64,000 bases of DNA. Origin: Sinonovacula constricta. Its lineage: Eukaryota > Mollusca > Bivalvia > Cardiida > Solecurtidae. How positions within the stretch are numbered: position 1 is the first letter of the stretch; each line of letters starts with the position of its first letter. Shown in pieces: positions 47,793 to 60,700 of this stretch. Below the pieces are notes generated by a model. That model had not been told where the DNA came from and ran no database searches. It was given only the letters and a program-made list of their open reading frames with translations. Made by a program: the position numbers and the translations under genes. The DNA lies in contig CM017558.1 of the NCBI GenBank assembly GCA_007844125.1, positions 59,618,550-59,682,549 of the forward strand, written 5' to 3'.

Positions 47793-50700
47793 AATTCAAT
47801 TTCAATTCAACAGTTTATTGCATTTAAACACATGGTGTTTTACAGCAAGCCAAAATACATGTAAAAATACAGTGACAAAAGAAAGGACATGGTGTTATCT
47901 TAAGAGCATGTTGAAGAAATGGTAGTTACAATCTCATTTTGTTAGCAAACTATATGTATCTCGAAACTTTTCTTTTTATATCTCTTGATTTGGCTTTCAT
48001 TAAATTAATAAACTTTTGTTTGGTAGGCCATGTGTAGTAGTATCTTTTCAAGTACAGAGAACGTAGTTGTGAAAATTTTGGACATATAAGCAAAAAGTGA
48101 TATTCTGTTTCTATTTGATTTAGATTAGTTTCTGCACAGTCTTTCATTTCTATTTTTATTATTTCGTCTGCATTTTTCTATTTCAAGTTGATGTGATGAA
48201 ACTCTAAACTGCGTAATTGCTATTCTATACTTGTGGTCAGTAATTTCATCTAGATAACTTTCGAAATCAAGTGTTGTTTTAAATAAACTGTATGTATGTA
48301 ATCGGGTTGAGTTATTTATTGCAGCTATCCCATTTTGTGTATTTATGTCCCTTAACCTTTGTTTTATAAAGTTATAATCGATATTTATATTATGTTGATT
48401 TTCCCAAATGTGTTCGAGACCTAGTGTTTCTAGTTCTTTTTTATTTGATATGCCCAATTGTTTCCATTATAGGTGTCTGTTGCGTTAACATCTTTTTTCA
48501 ACATTTCATACGTTTTAAATAAGATTGTTTGATTGTTTGATTTAATTATTTTAATCCAGTATTTTAGTAAAATTAATTTTCTATGTTCATATAGTGATGT
48601 ACGACCAAGTTCTCCATATAAGGCTTCTAGATTTGTGGATTTTTTAACAGTTAGTACTTTTCTGCAGAACTTGAAATGAACCATTTCAATATCTGGGGCT
48701 TTATGATGCCCCCATATATTAGCTGCATAATGAAGCACTGGCATAACAAGTGTATCAAATAACTTAACTTTGTGTGATATCGGCAAGTCTAGCTGATTAT
48801 AAGTTATAAATAAATTATGCATTGATCTTGAGGCGTGTTGTTGCAATAATAGCCTGTGTCCGATTCCAGCTACCATTTTTAAAAGGAATACTCCTAAGTA
48901 TTTAAAAGAGTCAGCGATTTCCAACTTTGATTTATACATATAAAAATCATACTTTGTGTTGCCTCGATTTTCGAATATCGTGATTTTAGATTTGCGACAT
49001 TAAGTTTCAATTTACTTGATTGACAATACCGCTCGATATCGTTTAATATTGATTGTAATCTCTTAGGTTCTGTTGCGAATGCTACAGCGTCATCAGCAAA
49101 AAATAATAAAAACAGTAGCATTTCACAAATATTTACAATTCCATGTATATTGTTATTAATATTGTTGAGTATGTCATTAAGGAAAAATATGCATAATATA
49201 CTACTGGCTGGGTCTCCTTGTTTAACTCCGATTTTTGATATGATCGGCTCTGATAGTGAACCATTGTACTTTACACGAGATTTAACTGTACTGTACATTG
49301 ACTTTAGAGCATTAATAAATTTCGTACTTATATTTTCTTTTACTAGTTTTTGCCATAGTAATATTCTATCGATTTTATCGTACATTTGTTCCCTGTCAAA
49401 GAATACAGCATATAGTTTCTTTTTACACGATAGCACTTTAGTTATAATTGCATCTAGGATAAATACACAATCTGTTGTGGATTTATTTCTTTGAAAACCA
49501 TACTGATTTTCAATGATTTTTGAATTTCGTTCACTCCAGAGATTGAGTCTATTCACTTGTATTTTAGAATATATCTTCGATAAGATATTGTTTAAAGTAA
49601 TTCCACGATAATTACTGGCATTTTGCGCGCCACCTTTAAACAGTGGGATAATTATTTCCTCTCTCCAGCATTCCGGAAAACATCCCTCATTAAATATCTT
49701 GTTAGAAAACTGAGTTAAGAATGGTGCTATTATATCGAATGTGCCTTTGAAAATCTCGGCTATTAGTTTGTCAGTACCTGGACTTTTGGCATTGTTTTGC
49801 GCATATACTGCAGCTTTAACCTCTGCCTCAGAAAAGGCTTTATCTAATTTAATATCATATGTTATCGATGATTCGCATATTGTGTCGTTATTATTGGTAT
49901 CAGATATATCTATTCTTGATCCGTATATACTATTAAAGTGATCGAACATTTCATCAATTGAAATATAGCGTATTGTATTATTTTTTGGTTTGTACTGCCC
50001 CCGTAGGTTTTTCCAAAATGATCTAGGGTTTGATTTCGCTAACTTAGTTATTCTTTTTCCCTCGTTCTTCGTGTATGTACGTTTACATCTACGTTTACCA
50101 ATGGTATAAGCTCTTTTCTTACAGAAATAAACGTTTTTATTATAATTATTTCTATCTCTCAAATATGTATTTCGGGCCTTTTTAAACTCTTTTCCCGCAT
50201 CAAAACAATGTTTATTGAACCATGATTTATTCTTTCTTTAAGATTTACATTTTATCTCATGTCGATACTTGCTAAGTACATTAAACGCGTTTTTATGTAT
50301 GAATTGTGTAAACAACTGTATTGAGTCACCTATAGTATTGTTATTTAAATTAGCGTCCAGCTGGTTTAAGTAGGCGTGTTCGCTTTGCAGTTTAGTGCGC
50401 AGTGTGTCGACTTTTGTTATGTCACAGGCTATAAATAGCACATGGGCGTGATCTACACCACGTGTATCCTCAACACGCCGTTGTTTTTCGATACAAAAGT
50501 GTAAAGCGCAGTGATCAGATAGATCGTCGTGTGGCATATCTTTAAACTCGGTTACGTGAATAAAATTACTCTCGTTCAAAAAGAGATAGTCAACGACACT
50601 TGTGCCGTTATTATTATTAAGAAATGTATATTCTCCAATGTTATTATCCTTATGTAATCGACCATTTGCTATTATAAGGTTTGTATTCTTGCATAATTCT

Positions 50701-50799
50701 AGAAGGCGCGCCCCTCGACGCTCTATAACACTATCTTTGTTTACTCTATGTTTATTACTTATTGCTACTTGCAAAGAATATTCACTGTCTAAGAATCTT
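47793..50799 (-). mobile_element. 5'-truncated APE-type non-LTR retrotransposon (LINE-A)
   Basis: It runs on the minus strand from an endonuclease segment (upper end) through RT to a 3' tail whose plus-strand image is AATTCAATTTCAATTCAACA. The tail type is shared with LINE-B. The C-terminal stretch IETEYHFLLICPKFSQLRSLY is typical of Jockey/CR1-group elements from molluscs (recollection, unchecked). No target-site duplication was identified; a small deletion of element A accompanies it. Confidence 0.85.
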
Positions 50800-50800
50800 G
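47950..50800 (-). pseudogene. LINE-A endonuclease/RT open frame, broken
   Basis: Five overlapping or adjacent minus-strand frames make up one decayed polyprotein. They are: endonuclease C-terminal part 50238-50800 (ARLLELCKNTNLIIANGRLH, GTSVVDYLFL, DDLSDHCALHF); RT 48894-50162 (AKSPGTDKLIAEIFK, NYRGITLNNILSKIY, QYGFQRNKSTTDCVF, motif A AVFFDREQMYDKI, GVKQGDPASSILC, FFADDAVAFAT); connection domain 48430-48939; 48125-48457; and the C-terminal 47950-48147. The FADD catalytic pair is intact, but motif A is worn and there are at least four frame breaks (near 50200, 48900, 48440 and 48130). Confidence 0.85.
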
Positions 50801-51035
50801 TTTTTCGTTGCCACCGTTTAGTGATGGTAACATGGACAATTACTGCGTGTATGAGGCAGGATCACAGAAGGGCAAAGTCATTTTAGGACGAAAAACATGT
50901 CAGATGACAGATGTTTCGCTACCCAGATATTTTGCACCTGATGTTTGGCCACCTAGGTCCAGGATGTTATTAAATAAAATTGTCTTTGTTGTCAGTTTAC
51001 ACCATGGCCGTTTTGAACTATTAAATGTAAAAGGT
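50800..51035 (+). pseudogene. Coding-like segment of unknown protein, copy 2
   Basis: A plus frame from about 50800 reads FSLPPFSDGNMDNYCVYEAG, then SQKGKVILGRKTCQMTDVSL, PRYFAPDVWPPRSRMLLNKI and VFVVSLHHGRFELLNVK before a donor-like GGTATAT. Copy 1 at 17650-17890 encodes the same string with stops. Third-position and synonymous-looking differences between the copies suggest former coding constraint. I do not recognise the protein. It could be a captured host exon or part of a lost element-encoded protein. Confidence 0.4.
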
Positions 51036-51881
51036 ATATGTTGTCATTGTTCACCCTTCTTGAACAGTTATTGATATTTAGTATATATGATTTTTTAAAC
51101 GATCAGAATGTACATGTTATATTTTTGAGTTATAATGAGAATAACATGGTGAAAGAGTAAAAGGGAAATATTTAAATATAGTTTCATGCTAAAAGTTTTA
51201 TTTTTACATGCAATTTTGTGCATGTGTACACACTCACAAACAAAACGAGATTAAAATGTCGCTAAATGTAAAATCTGGCTGTTGTTAATTGACGTACACC
51301 TTTAAAGTATTTTTAATTGGTGATCATTTATGTTAAACAAGTAAACAGGTGTGAAATCAATTACTGAATCGGCTAATCTGCCGGTAAGTTTATGGTTTCG
51401 CTGATTGATTTTAACGTTACTTATCAATGAAATATGTAAAGGTTAATTGTTTTCTGGTCACAAGTTTTCCAGTGATTATTAAAGTGAATTTAATTCATTT
51501 CAAAACCATGTTTTTAGCAAAAACAAACACATATTTGTTTATTGATTGCTGACGGGTCTTGATACTTAGAAGTATGAACTAACAATACAGGGTGTGAAAG
51601 TGACCGTAAAATGCCGACGTAAGTAGTGTTTTCAGAGAGAAATTAATTTAGTTGTTTCTTTTGTATCCTCCTCCATGATTTTGGACCTTCGAAATATTGT
51701 TTTTATCTTATCTCTTTAATATCATTTTGTTATTCACTCAAATAAAACCAAACTATGACTCGAAACAACTCGATAATCCTATCTGTCTCTAATGTTAGCC
51801 ATGCACGACCTTTCACAGCTTGTGAGAGATATGATTTGTCCGTGATTGCCAGGATCATACTCTCACTCTTAATAAATATCA

Positions 51882-54162
51882 ATTCAATTCAATTCAATAG
51901 TTTATTAAACATAGACAAGACGTCTATTGTCTTGAACAAACATATAAATGGCGTTTAAGTTAATGATAATACGTACAGGCAAATACAAATACAATCGAGA
52001 AAAGCATGCAACAATTAATGGGGCAATTAATGGGGAAAATTACAATTGCACGTGAAGCAACAAGCACATAGACACTTGTGTAATACATGTGACGTACATA
52101 GATCGGACTATTTAAATTTAGTAAGTACTGCATGAGTGTATAGCATTCACATAGTAGTAATGACTTACTGTTAAGACAAATTTTAGCAAACAAAAAGAAC
52201 ATAAAACAACCACATAATATACTATTCGGCTGTCACTTGCTGTCTTTTTTTAAAAGCTAAATATACAGAAATTGCTAATTTTCTAATAGTTCTTGTCTGG
52301 GTATTTTTCATCAATAATTTAAACTTTGTAATTGTCGGCCAATTGTGTAATAGAAATGGGGTAGTAATGCGTTTCGTTATTCTCTGTAAAAAGGACATAC
52401 TAATACAAAATGATATTCATCTTCAATGACATTTATATTGCAAAAGGTACATTTCCTTTGTCGTCTTTCAATATTTCTGTATCAACCGTCTTCAATTGCT
52501 AAATTGTGAGAGAAGCACCTAAGTTTTGCTAGTGCACTACAATGTAGTGGGTTTTCAATTTTTAGGATATAAGTTTCAATTTTAAAAATGGTTTTGAAGC
52601 AACAATACGTATCTAGTTTATTACTGTTATCTATTTTATAAAACCAGTCTTGGATATATTGGTCGTAAATTCGTTGTTTTAAAACTGTGAATAGAACATT
52701 TCCGATCTCACTTTGTGAAAAGACATGTGAAAATCCTATACTGTCTAACAAAGTTTTTATATTTTGTGTCCATTTTAAAATAAAGTTTCCGTCAAAATCT
52801 TTCATAAAACACAACTTATACACTAAGCTTTCGGGACTTTTTAAGATTTTTTGCCAATACTTTAATAGACGTATTTTACGTTCAACAAAGAGTGGAAAAC
52901 GCCCCAACTCGCCATACACAGCGAGTGTTGCAGTTTTTTGTTTAACTAATAAAACTTGTTTAAGGAATTTTAAATGCACATGTTCAATATCAGGGGCTTT
53001 GTGAAAACCCTATATCTCACATCCATAACACAAAATAGGTACAACCATAGAATCAAATAACTTAATTTTGTCTTCTGCTTTTAAGGAAACATGGTCAAAC
53101 AATGTATTTAATGGGTATAATGCTTTCATTGCACTGTCCGATAGACGTTTCTGAGCAACCGAAAAGGAACAATTTGATTTTAATGTAACACCAAGATAAC
53201 TGTATTCATCAACGTTTTTCAAAGATACATTATTGTACGTTATATTGCATATTTCCTTTCTATTTCCCTTTTTACATACCATTATGGCAGTTTTTTCTGC
53301 ATTAACTTCAATACCCCACGATGTACAAAATTCATAAAGCTTATCAACAATAATCTGTAATCCATCGTTTGATTTGGAACAAAGAACAGTGTCATCAGCA
53401 AATAATAACATAAATATATTAATTTCATCCATTTTGATTATATCAGACGAATTACTTACATCTTCATTTATATATGCATACATATCATTAACAAACAACA
53501 AAAATAAAAGCGGAGATAATGTCTCCCCTTGCTTAACACCAGAAAAACTATCAAAAAAATAAGTACATATGCCGTTAGTACGAATACAGTTACTTCTTTT
53601 TTTATACATAGACAGTACTATCTTTATTACTTTATGAGAGCAACCATATCTAAAAAGTTTCACAAACATTCCATTTCTATATACCAAATCAAATGCCTTT
53701 TTGAAATCAACACAACAACAGTATAGTTTATTCTTTTCTGCATTAACAACTTTATCAATTAAACTACTCAAAACGAAAACACAATCGCAGGTGCTTTGAC
53801 CTTTTCTAAAACCAAATTGGAAATCGTTTAATATTTCAGTACTTTCAGCCCAAACTGTTAACCTTCTGTTGATAATACTTGAAAATATCTTAGAAAATAT
53901 ACTCGTTAATGATATAGCTCTGTAAATATTTACATCGTTTATATTACCCTTTTTAAGGACTTGCACTATAATACTTCTTGTCCAGGTTTCTGGATAAATA
54001 CCAATACTGAAAATGAAATTAAAAAGATTACATAAAATAGGAGACAATATGTCAACACAATCAATAAATATTTCAGCTACTAGTTTATCGTAACCACTAC
54101 TTTTGCCTCTTTTTAATCCGTTTATAGCTTGTTTAACTTCGCTTATATTGATTTCCATATCC
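51882..54162 (-). mobile_element. 5'-truncated non-LTR retrotransposon (LINE-B)
   Basis: The insertion is precisely defined by element A copy 1: AATATCA|GACAAC at about 19076 is split here, with ATATCA duplicated at 51876-51881 and 54163-54168. The 3' end (low coordinates) is a pentanucleotide tail, plus-strand image ATTCAATTCAATTCAAT. The 5' end is truncated within the RT fingers, so the endonuclease is absent. It is less decayed than LINE-A. Confidence 0.9.
52482..54162 (-). pseudogene. LINE-B reverse transcriptase and C-terminal region
   Basis: RT occupies 53010-54162 on the minus strand: GKSSGYDKLVAEIF, YRAISLTSIFSKIFSSIINR, FGFRKGQSTCDCVFVL, motif A CCVDFKKAFDLV, GVKQGETLSPLLFLLFVND, and LLFADDTVLCSK with the FADD pair intact. 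A TAG replacing an expected Trp (CYGCEI*GFHKAPDIE, near 53010) separates it from the C-terminal frame 52482-52979 (HLKFLKQVLLVKQKTATLAV...). The apparent upstream start of the frame lies in flanking element A sequence beyond the insertion edge and is not part of the retrotransposon. Confidence 0.88.
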
Positions 54163-54657
54163 ATATCAGACAACAATTAAAGAAAAACACAACATGTAAA
54201 GGACACGATGATAAATTTCTAGTGAAATTAAAGAGTGTGTTTTTTTGGCTTTATCTTGGTGGCGGCAAACTTCAAAAGGGTCAAAGAAAATGCGGCGTCT
54301 TTTTTGTTAACCGTTTTTAGCCCATTTAAATATGACCGATTTTTTATTCTTCAGAGTTTCACAATGATTTCAGTTAATGATTGAAATTTTCTTGCATATT
54401 TATGTTATGCATACGTAATGTTAACAAGAATATATTGACACATAAAATGCCGACTATTGACTATACGCACGCGCTGTTAATCGAGGTAGCGAAACATCTG
54501 CAAATCAACATGTCCAGAGCACACCAGCATTGAAGATAAGTGTACGCAAAATGCAAGGTAATGCCACCCATTCCCATTGCAAATGTGAGAAAAAAATCAC
54601 GATACCTGAGTATGCCATTCCAAAAAGAGAGAAATGTTGTGTTTGTGTGTGTATTTT

Positions 54658-54686
54658 TTGTTGTTGTTGTTGTTGTTGTTGTTGTT
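54658..54686. repeat. (TTG)n microsatellite
   Basis: Nine TTG units inside element A copy 2; copy 1 has only the unexpanded flanks at the matching site (about 19545). Confidence 0.92.
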
Positions 54687-54989
54687 TTTTGCTGCGGACT
54701 GCCGCGGCATAAACAGGAAATCGATGTTAGGAAAGTCTCGCCCCATTAATTATTTTTCCACAGAAGTTGCCTTTACAAGAACAACTGTAACGCGCGTGCC
54801 CATTGCCGCTCTTTTTCGATGTATCGCTCATAACGTCACTTCGTTTCAATGAACCGAGTAATGTGGGCGGCGTTCAGGTTTGGCTGAGTTAACTACCCGG
54901 AGGTTACAGGTGCGCGTTTTCCGGAAGTTAAATCTCAATTGAAGAGCAAAATGTAGGGGCAGATAAATATTTTTTTCGGAAAGGTCTTA

Positions 54990-55125
54990 AAGACTTATAA
55001 ACTCATCCAAGATTCCATGCAAACAAACATTCTGACCATGTTTGATGAAGATTGGAAAAAAAACCCTGTAGCCTCTAGCCTGTTCACAAGCATAATTGTT
55101 GAGGACGGACGAAGGGGTACCATAA
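54990..55125. repeat. Single ~139-bp array unit
   Basis: ACTCATCCAAGATTCCATGC, AACATTCTGACCATGTTTGA, GTAGCCTCTAGCCTGTTCAC and GGACGAAGGGGTA match the end of the array at 21440-22300. It abuts the right end of element A copy 2. Confidence 0.75.
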
Positions 55126-55700
55126 GAGCTAAAGACAGACAAAACTAGGCATGAATAATAAATGAGCTATACGATGTTTCATTTAAAAGAAACAAAACTA
55201 GCTGGATACATCGAGGACTATACAATTTATTATATTGTTGAAAGCCATTTAACAGAAAAAAGTAGCCAGGTTAGTTGGTTAATTTAAGGGTTTTAAAGTT
55301 TATATATAAAAATGCACTAAAAGCAGACAAAGCTAAACGGGTGAATTAAAAGGACAACAAATTTATATTTAAAAAGACAGACAAAACAATCTAGGTTCAT
55401 TAAGGTCTCTTCAATGTAGTATATATTTTTCGAAAAAAAATTATCTGAAAATTCAGCCAAAACTAGCCATGCACATTACAGGCTATATAATTAATTTTAT
55501 ATATTAAAAATGCACTAAACAGCAAAGTTTAAAAGCTACCCGACAATAATTCTATTGAATCCTATGTGCGTTTTAAAAGCAACACTGCGCAAAGTTAATT
55601 TAATAGTAATTCAACCACAGAAAGGATACATATTTCCCTCAAAATGTACATTTTATACTTAAAATGTATCTTTGCTTTTTTAAATCCAGCGATTGTCTGT
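55126..55700. other. AT-rich non-coding DNA
   Basis: Nothing recognised before FB2. Confidence 0.5.
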
Positions 55701-55769
55701 TATCTGGTGCTAACCAATTGCACCAGATACATCCGAGGGATGAGTGTCCCGTTGACTATTTGCCGGATA

Positions 55770-57782
55770 TTAATTCATATTCGCGGATATGAATCCTGGG
55801 TACGGATATGAACTTAAAAACCATTATTTACAGCCATTTATGTGATATTTATGTCTTTTCAGAAACATTAATTTATTTTATATAAATAAAATTAATTTAC
55901 ATTAGGTATTCTTCTATTAAAAGCAATTGAGATTGATTTAATAGAAAGAGACATATATGAATTCATATCCGTGGACATACAGGGTATGGATAGGAACACT
56001 AAAATTGCAATCTGCATCATTGCTTGTTTTATTTCTGTTTATTTTGATGAAATGTAAGTAATTTAATTACTTTACTTCTTTTTAAAGAGGTATACCTTTC
56101 GTACACATTTGCTGTTAATGAATTGTTCGATAGCCACTCAGAAGTTCAAATCCGTGGACATGCGGGGTACGGATATGTACGTTAAAATCAATATCTTTAC
56201 CACCAACTGATGTGCGTATTTTTAGGGTACTGTAATTATTTTTTTTTATCAATTAAACCAATTTTATGAAATTCTACAAGTCTTAGAATTGTTGGCAATA
56301 CATAAATCCATACCCGCGCATAAGTTCATATCCATAGACATACAGGGTACGGATATGAATTTAAAAATCATTACATACACCCATGTATGTTACATTTATG
56401 TGTTTTCTAGAAAATGTTGTGTTTTTTTTCTATAAATAAAAAATGTAACTTTATTTTTTCGCAAAAAAAACCCATACAATAGTGATTGATTAACGAACAT
56501 TGTTATAGGTTAATTCATAACTGTGTACGCACAGGGTACGGATATGAACAGTTTTTATTCTGTTAATTGTAAAGAAATATAACTAGTTTTATGATTTTAC
56601 ATCCTTTGAAAGAGGTAAATCCTATTTTACACACTTACTTATAATAAATATACTGATAGCCGCACAGACTTTCATATCCGTGGATAAACGGGGCACGGAT
56701 GTGAACATTAAACTAACTATCTTCAACACTACCTGCTGTTTTTCTTTAAATTTTGGTGTAATATAATTATTTTTAATTAAGTCACTTAACCACTTTGATG
56801 ATATATTACGATTTTTTTACATAATTGTTGTTTTTAAATATACCCATAGCCGCACCTGAGTTCATATCCGTCGACATAAAAGGTATGGATATTATCGCAA
56901 AAATAATTATTTACACCAATTTATGTTATATCTATTGTTTTGCAGTAAATTTATTGCACTTTCTATCAATACAATAATTTCACTTGGGAATATCCATATA
57001 ACATACACCATTAATTGGTTGATTTAATGAAAAATGTATAAGGTAAGTCGTATCCGTTTCGTGTTTAGCCAAACCGAAGTTCATGTGATTGTACAAATGG
57101 CATGAACGTATAACACTGAAAATCGTTAAAACAGCATGGTTTATTTTCTGTTTTTGTTGATATTCCATTACTGCATTTAATTCTCCAGACTTTTTGTTTA
57201 AAGATCCTTCATTAAAATAGAATACTCGGTATTTATCAATTTATGTACATCATAGACCCTTTGAAGAGGGACAAAACATTAAAATTACAGTCTGCAGTAG
57301 TGTAACTTATATCTGTGTTCTTTTTATTGAGGATAACCAATTCTTTAATTAACCAAAAGGTTGTATAAAAACTATATAACCGTCTTTACCTAATGATTCA
57401 TTCTTGAGAAATATGCAAATATATGTATACAAAAATCAGCGGCTACTAATAGGGGGTGCCGATATGTACATATGCCAAACTATGTGATATTTCTGTGAGA
57501 AATATGCAAACCAGCGTATTTTGGGATGTATACAATAATTCATATTGATATTAATATTTTTATAATGATAAAATGTAAAAGTAAACGGCAATTTATTTCT
57601 GTGGACTTACAGAGTACATATATAAACATCAAAACAATATATATAACATTGACAATATATACAACATTGTTGGTTGTATATCTGTTTAATTTGATGCAAA
57701 GCAACTTTTCTTAAACAATAAAAATCTTCGAAACTTTACAAGTCTAAACATAATCGTTATAAATGAACATATCAACAGGCAT
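55770..57782 (+). repeat. FB2 left array of hairpin-core monomers
   Basis: Cores lie near 55772, 55958, 56148, 56320, 56512, 56672, 56860 and, more worn, 57590, giving a period of roughly 160-190 bp. Typical core: TTCATATCCGTGGACATACA then GGGTACGGATATGAAC, an 11-bp perfect inverted repeat around a 13-bp loop. Confidence 0.8.
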
Positions 57783-57794
57783 ACCAGAGTTCAT

Positions 57795-60700
57795 GGGTGT
57801 ATGAGGTGTCAGGGTGGGGTAGTTCCTCTAACGGGGGGCACGTGGTGCTCTTTTGAGTACCTTGCCCGTTTGTGGTCCCCACATGACACCCAGCTCTCAC
57901 CAGTGGCTCCCAGTAGCTGTTAGCATGCAACAGCGGCCACACCCGGGCAACGGCTTCCACTGGTCGGCTAAACCTGGTGAGGGTAAATCGAGGGACTCCA
58001 ACCCTCGATGAATCAGGACTTGTCTACCTACGCATGTGAAGACTGGATCCGGCGGACTACGCGGAGGAAACCACCAGTTGGTTCAACGGGCAGGATGGCG
58101 GACCCAGCAAAGTGCCGTGGAGCGCAAACAGGGCACGGTGAGACACACTGGACACCGATTGGCCATCAACTGCATCCCTACTTATCACCAGTCGTCTTGT
58201 TTTATCTTGCCACTGAATCTTGCTAAGATGGGACGAGAGAGTGAGGCTGACGACATGCGCAACTCTCCCTCGCCTTAATCCAATTTACGCGCAAGTCAAG
58301 ACATCACCACAGAAAGTCCTGTGGCGACGGGCGAGTGGCAAAGCAAAGCAGCAGGTGAGGATTCCACTGGAAGCTGTAGTCACAAACCTGCACACAGGCG
58401 GCCCAGGGCATTGGGTCGTTCTCTACTGGGCTGAAGCAGCAGTGGAGTCCGGCAGCCCCCTGGGTGACTGAGCCGCCCTCTTCAGGATCGCTCTGCTCAC
58501 CTCCGTAGCATGAGGAAGGGGCTAGAAAAGGTGCCCTAAAATAGTCTGCTTCACCCCACCCCTGCCTGTATGCCGCGGCAGGCGGGGATCCCAACTATGC
58601 GGTCGAAATAAAGCAAAGAAAACCTCGGTGACCCCACTTACCTTCGGCACATGGAATGTGCGCACACTCATGGACAGTTCTAAGGCAGATAGACCCGTGA
58701 GACGGACAGCACTTGTCGCACGTGAACTCGGCATGTACAACATCGACATAGCAGCTCTGAGTGAAACCAGGCTTGCAAATGAAGGTTGTCTGACAGATGT
58801 TAAGGCAGCTTATACCTTTTTCTGGAGTGGTCGCAGCAGCGAGGAGCGTCGTGAAACAGGAGTGGGCTTCGCAATCAGATCCAATCTGATCAGCAAGCTT
58901 ACCAGCCTTCCCAAAGGACTGAATGACAGGCTTATGCATATGCAGCCCCCCTTAAAGGAAAGCGCTATGCCACCATCATCAGTGCGTATGCTCTCACCAT
59001 GACAAATCCTGAGGAGACCAAAGACAAGTTCTATGAAGACTTGGAGATACTTATAGTGTCTGTGCACAAGGAGGACAAGCTCATCACTCTCGGCGACTTT
59101 AATGCCAGAGTTGGTACAGATTGTCAGGCATGGAAGGGGATCATCGGGAGGAATGGAGTCGGCAAAAGCAACAGCAACGGCCATCTTCTCTTGAAAACCT
59201 GTGCAGCGCATGACCTCCTTATCACCAACACAGTCTTCCGCTTACCCAAACGAAACAAGACGTCCTGGATGCACCCAAGTAGAAAGCATTGGCATCTTAT
59301 AGACTACGTCATAGTCAGGAGACGGGACAGGCAGGATGTAAAGGTGACGAAAGCCATGTGTGGCGCAGACTGCTGGACTGACCACAGACTCATCCTCTCC
59401 AAGTTCAACATGCACATCCAGCCTAGGCGGCGCCCCCAAGGAAAAACGACAAACAAGCGACTAAATGTCACCAAGCTGGAACAGCACTTTGTGCGTCAGA
59501 ATCTCAGCAAGGACCTGGACAGCAAGCTGAGCCAACTTAACCTAGGCTCAAATGAAGTAAAAGAGGATTGGACAGCCTTCAGAGATACTGTGTTCAACAC
59601 TGTTCTCACTCATCTTGGCCAAAATATGCGGAAACACCAGGACTGGTTCGATGTAAACGATGAGAAGCTGCTCAACGAAAAGCGGCAAGCCCATAGAGAC
59701 ACTCAGCAAGACACCTCGTCCCCCTCCAAAAAAGCAGCCTTTAAATCCATTAAAGGTAAGGTACAGACAAAGCTCAGAGAAATGCAGGACTCATGGCTCA
59801 GTAACAAGGCAGATGAGATACAGAAATACGCCGACAGCAACAACTACAAGCGCTTCTACGAAGCTCTCAAGGCCATTTACGGGCCTCAGTCTTCAGGAAC
59901 ATCCCCACTGCTCAGTGCAGACGGGACCACCCTGCTCACCGAGAAGAATGCAATCTTGGAGAGATGGGCAGAGTACTTCAACAACGTCTTGAACATGCCT
60001 TCCTCCATTAATGATAAAGCCATCGCTCGCATGCCACAGGTTGACATTAACACATCCCTGGCAGAGCCCCCAACAGAACCAGAGGTACAGAAAGCCATCA
60101 AGTTACTTTCGAACGGCAAGTCTCCAGGTTCTGACTCCATTCCAGCTGAAATTTACCAGTTAGGCGGACAAGTCCTGGTACAAAAGCTCACAGAGCTCTT
60201 TCAAAACATATGGCAACAGGAAGTTATTCCCCAGGAGCTCAAAGACGCATCCATTGTCCATCTGTACAAAAGGAAGGGAAACAGGCATTCCTGTGATAAC
60301 CACCGTGGAATCTCAATCCTCGTCATTGCCGGCAAGATCCTCGCCAGAGTCCTTCTCAACCGCCTCACTCAGCACCTGGAAGACGGACACCTGCCAGAGA
60401 GTCAATGTGGCTTTAGAAAGGGTCGTGGGACAATTGACATGATATTTGGCGCCCGTCAACTCCAGGAGAAGTGCCAGGAAACTTACAGAGACCTCTACAC
60501 GACCTTTGTCGATCTGACCAAAGCCTTTGACACCGTCAGTCGTGAAGGGCTCTGGAAGATCATGAGAAAGTTTGGCTGTCCTGACAAGTTCATCAGCATG
60601 GTCCGACAGTTCCACGATGGCATGCTGGGTCGTGTACTTGATGATGCAGACTCTTCTGATGCATTCCCAGTCACAAAAGGTGTCAAGCAAGGCTGCGTGC

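Larger units (their letters stand above)
47730..54990. mobile_element. Element A, copy 2, split by two nested retrotransposons
   Basis: The pieces 47730-47796, 50798-51881 and 54163-54990 line up in order with 17465-19850. Joining them restores the order of copy 1, so the two intervening blocks are later insertions. The right end (GGAAAGGTCTTAA, 54978-54990) matches the copy 1 terminal inverted repeat. About 140 bp present in copy 1 (around 17530-17650) are missing at the first insertion point, suggesting a deletion on insertion. Confidence 0.7.

Noticed and set aside
54163..54176. Start codon region of the LINE-B RT frame
   Set aside because: These bases belong to the duplicated target site and element A flank, so the apparent N-terminus is fortuitous.
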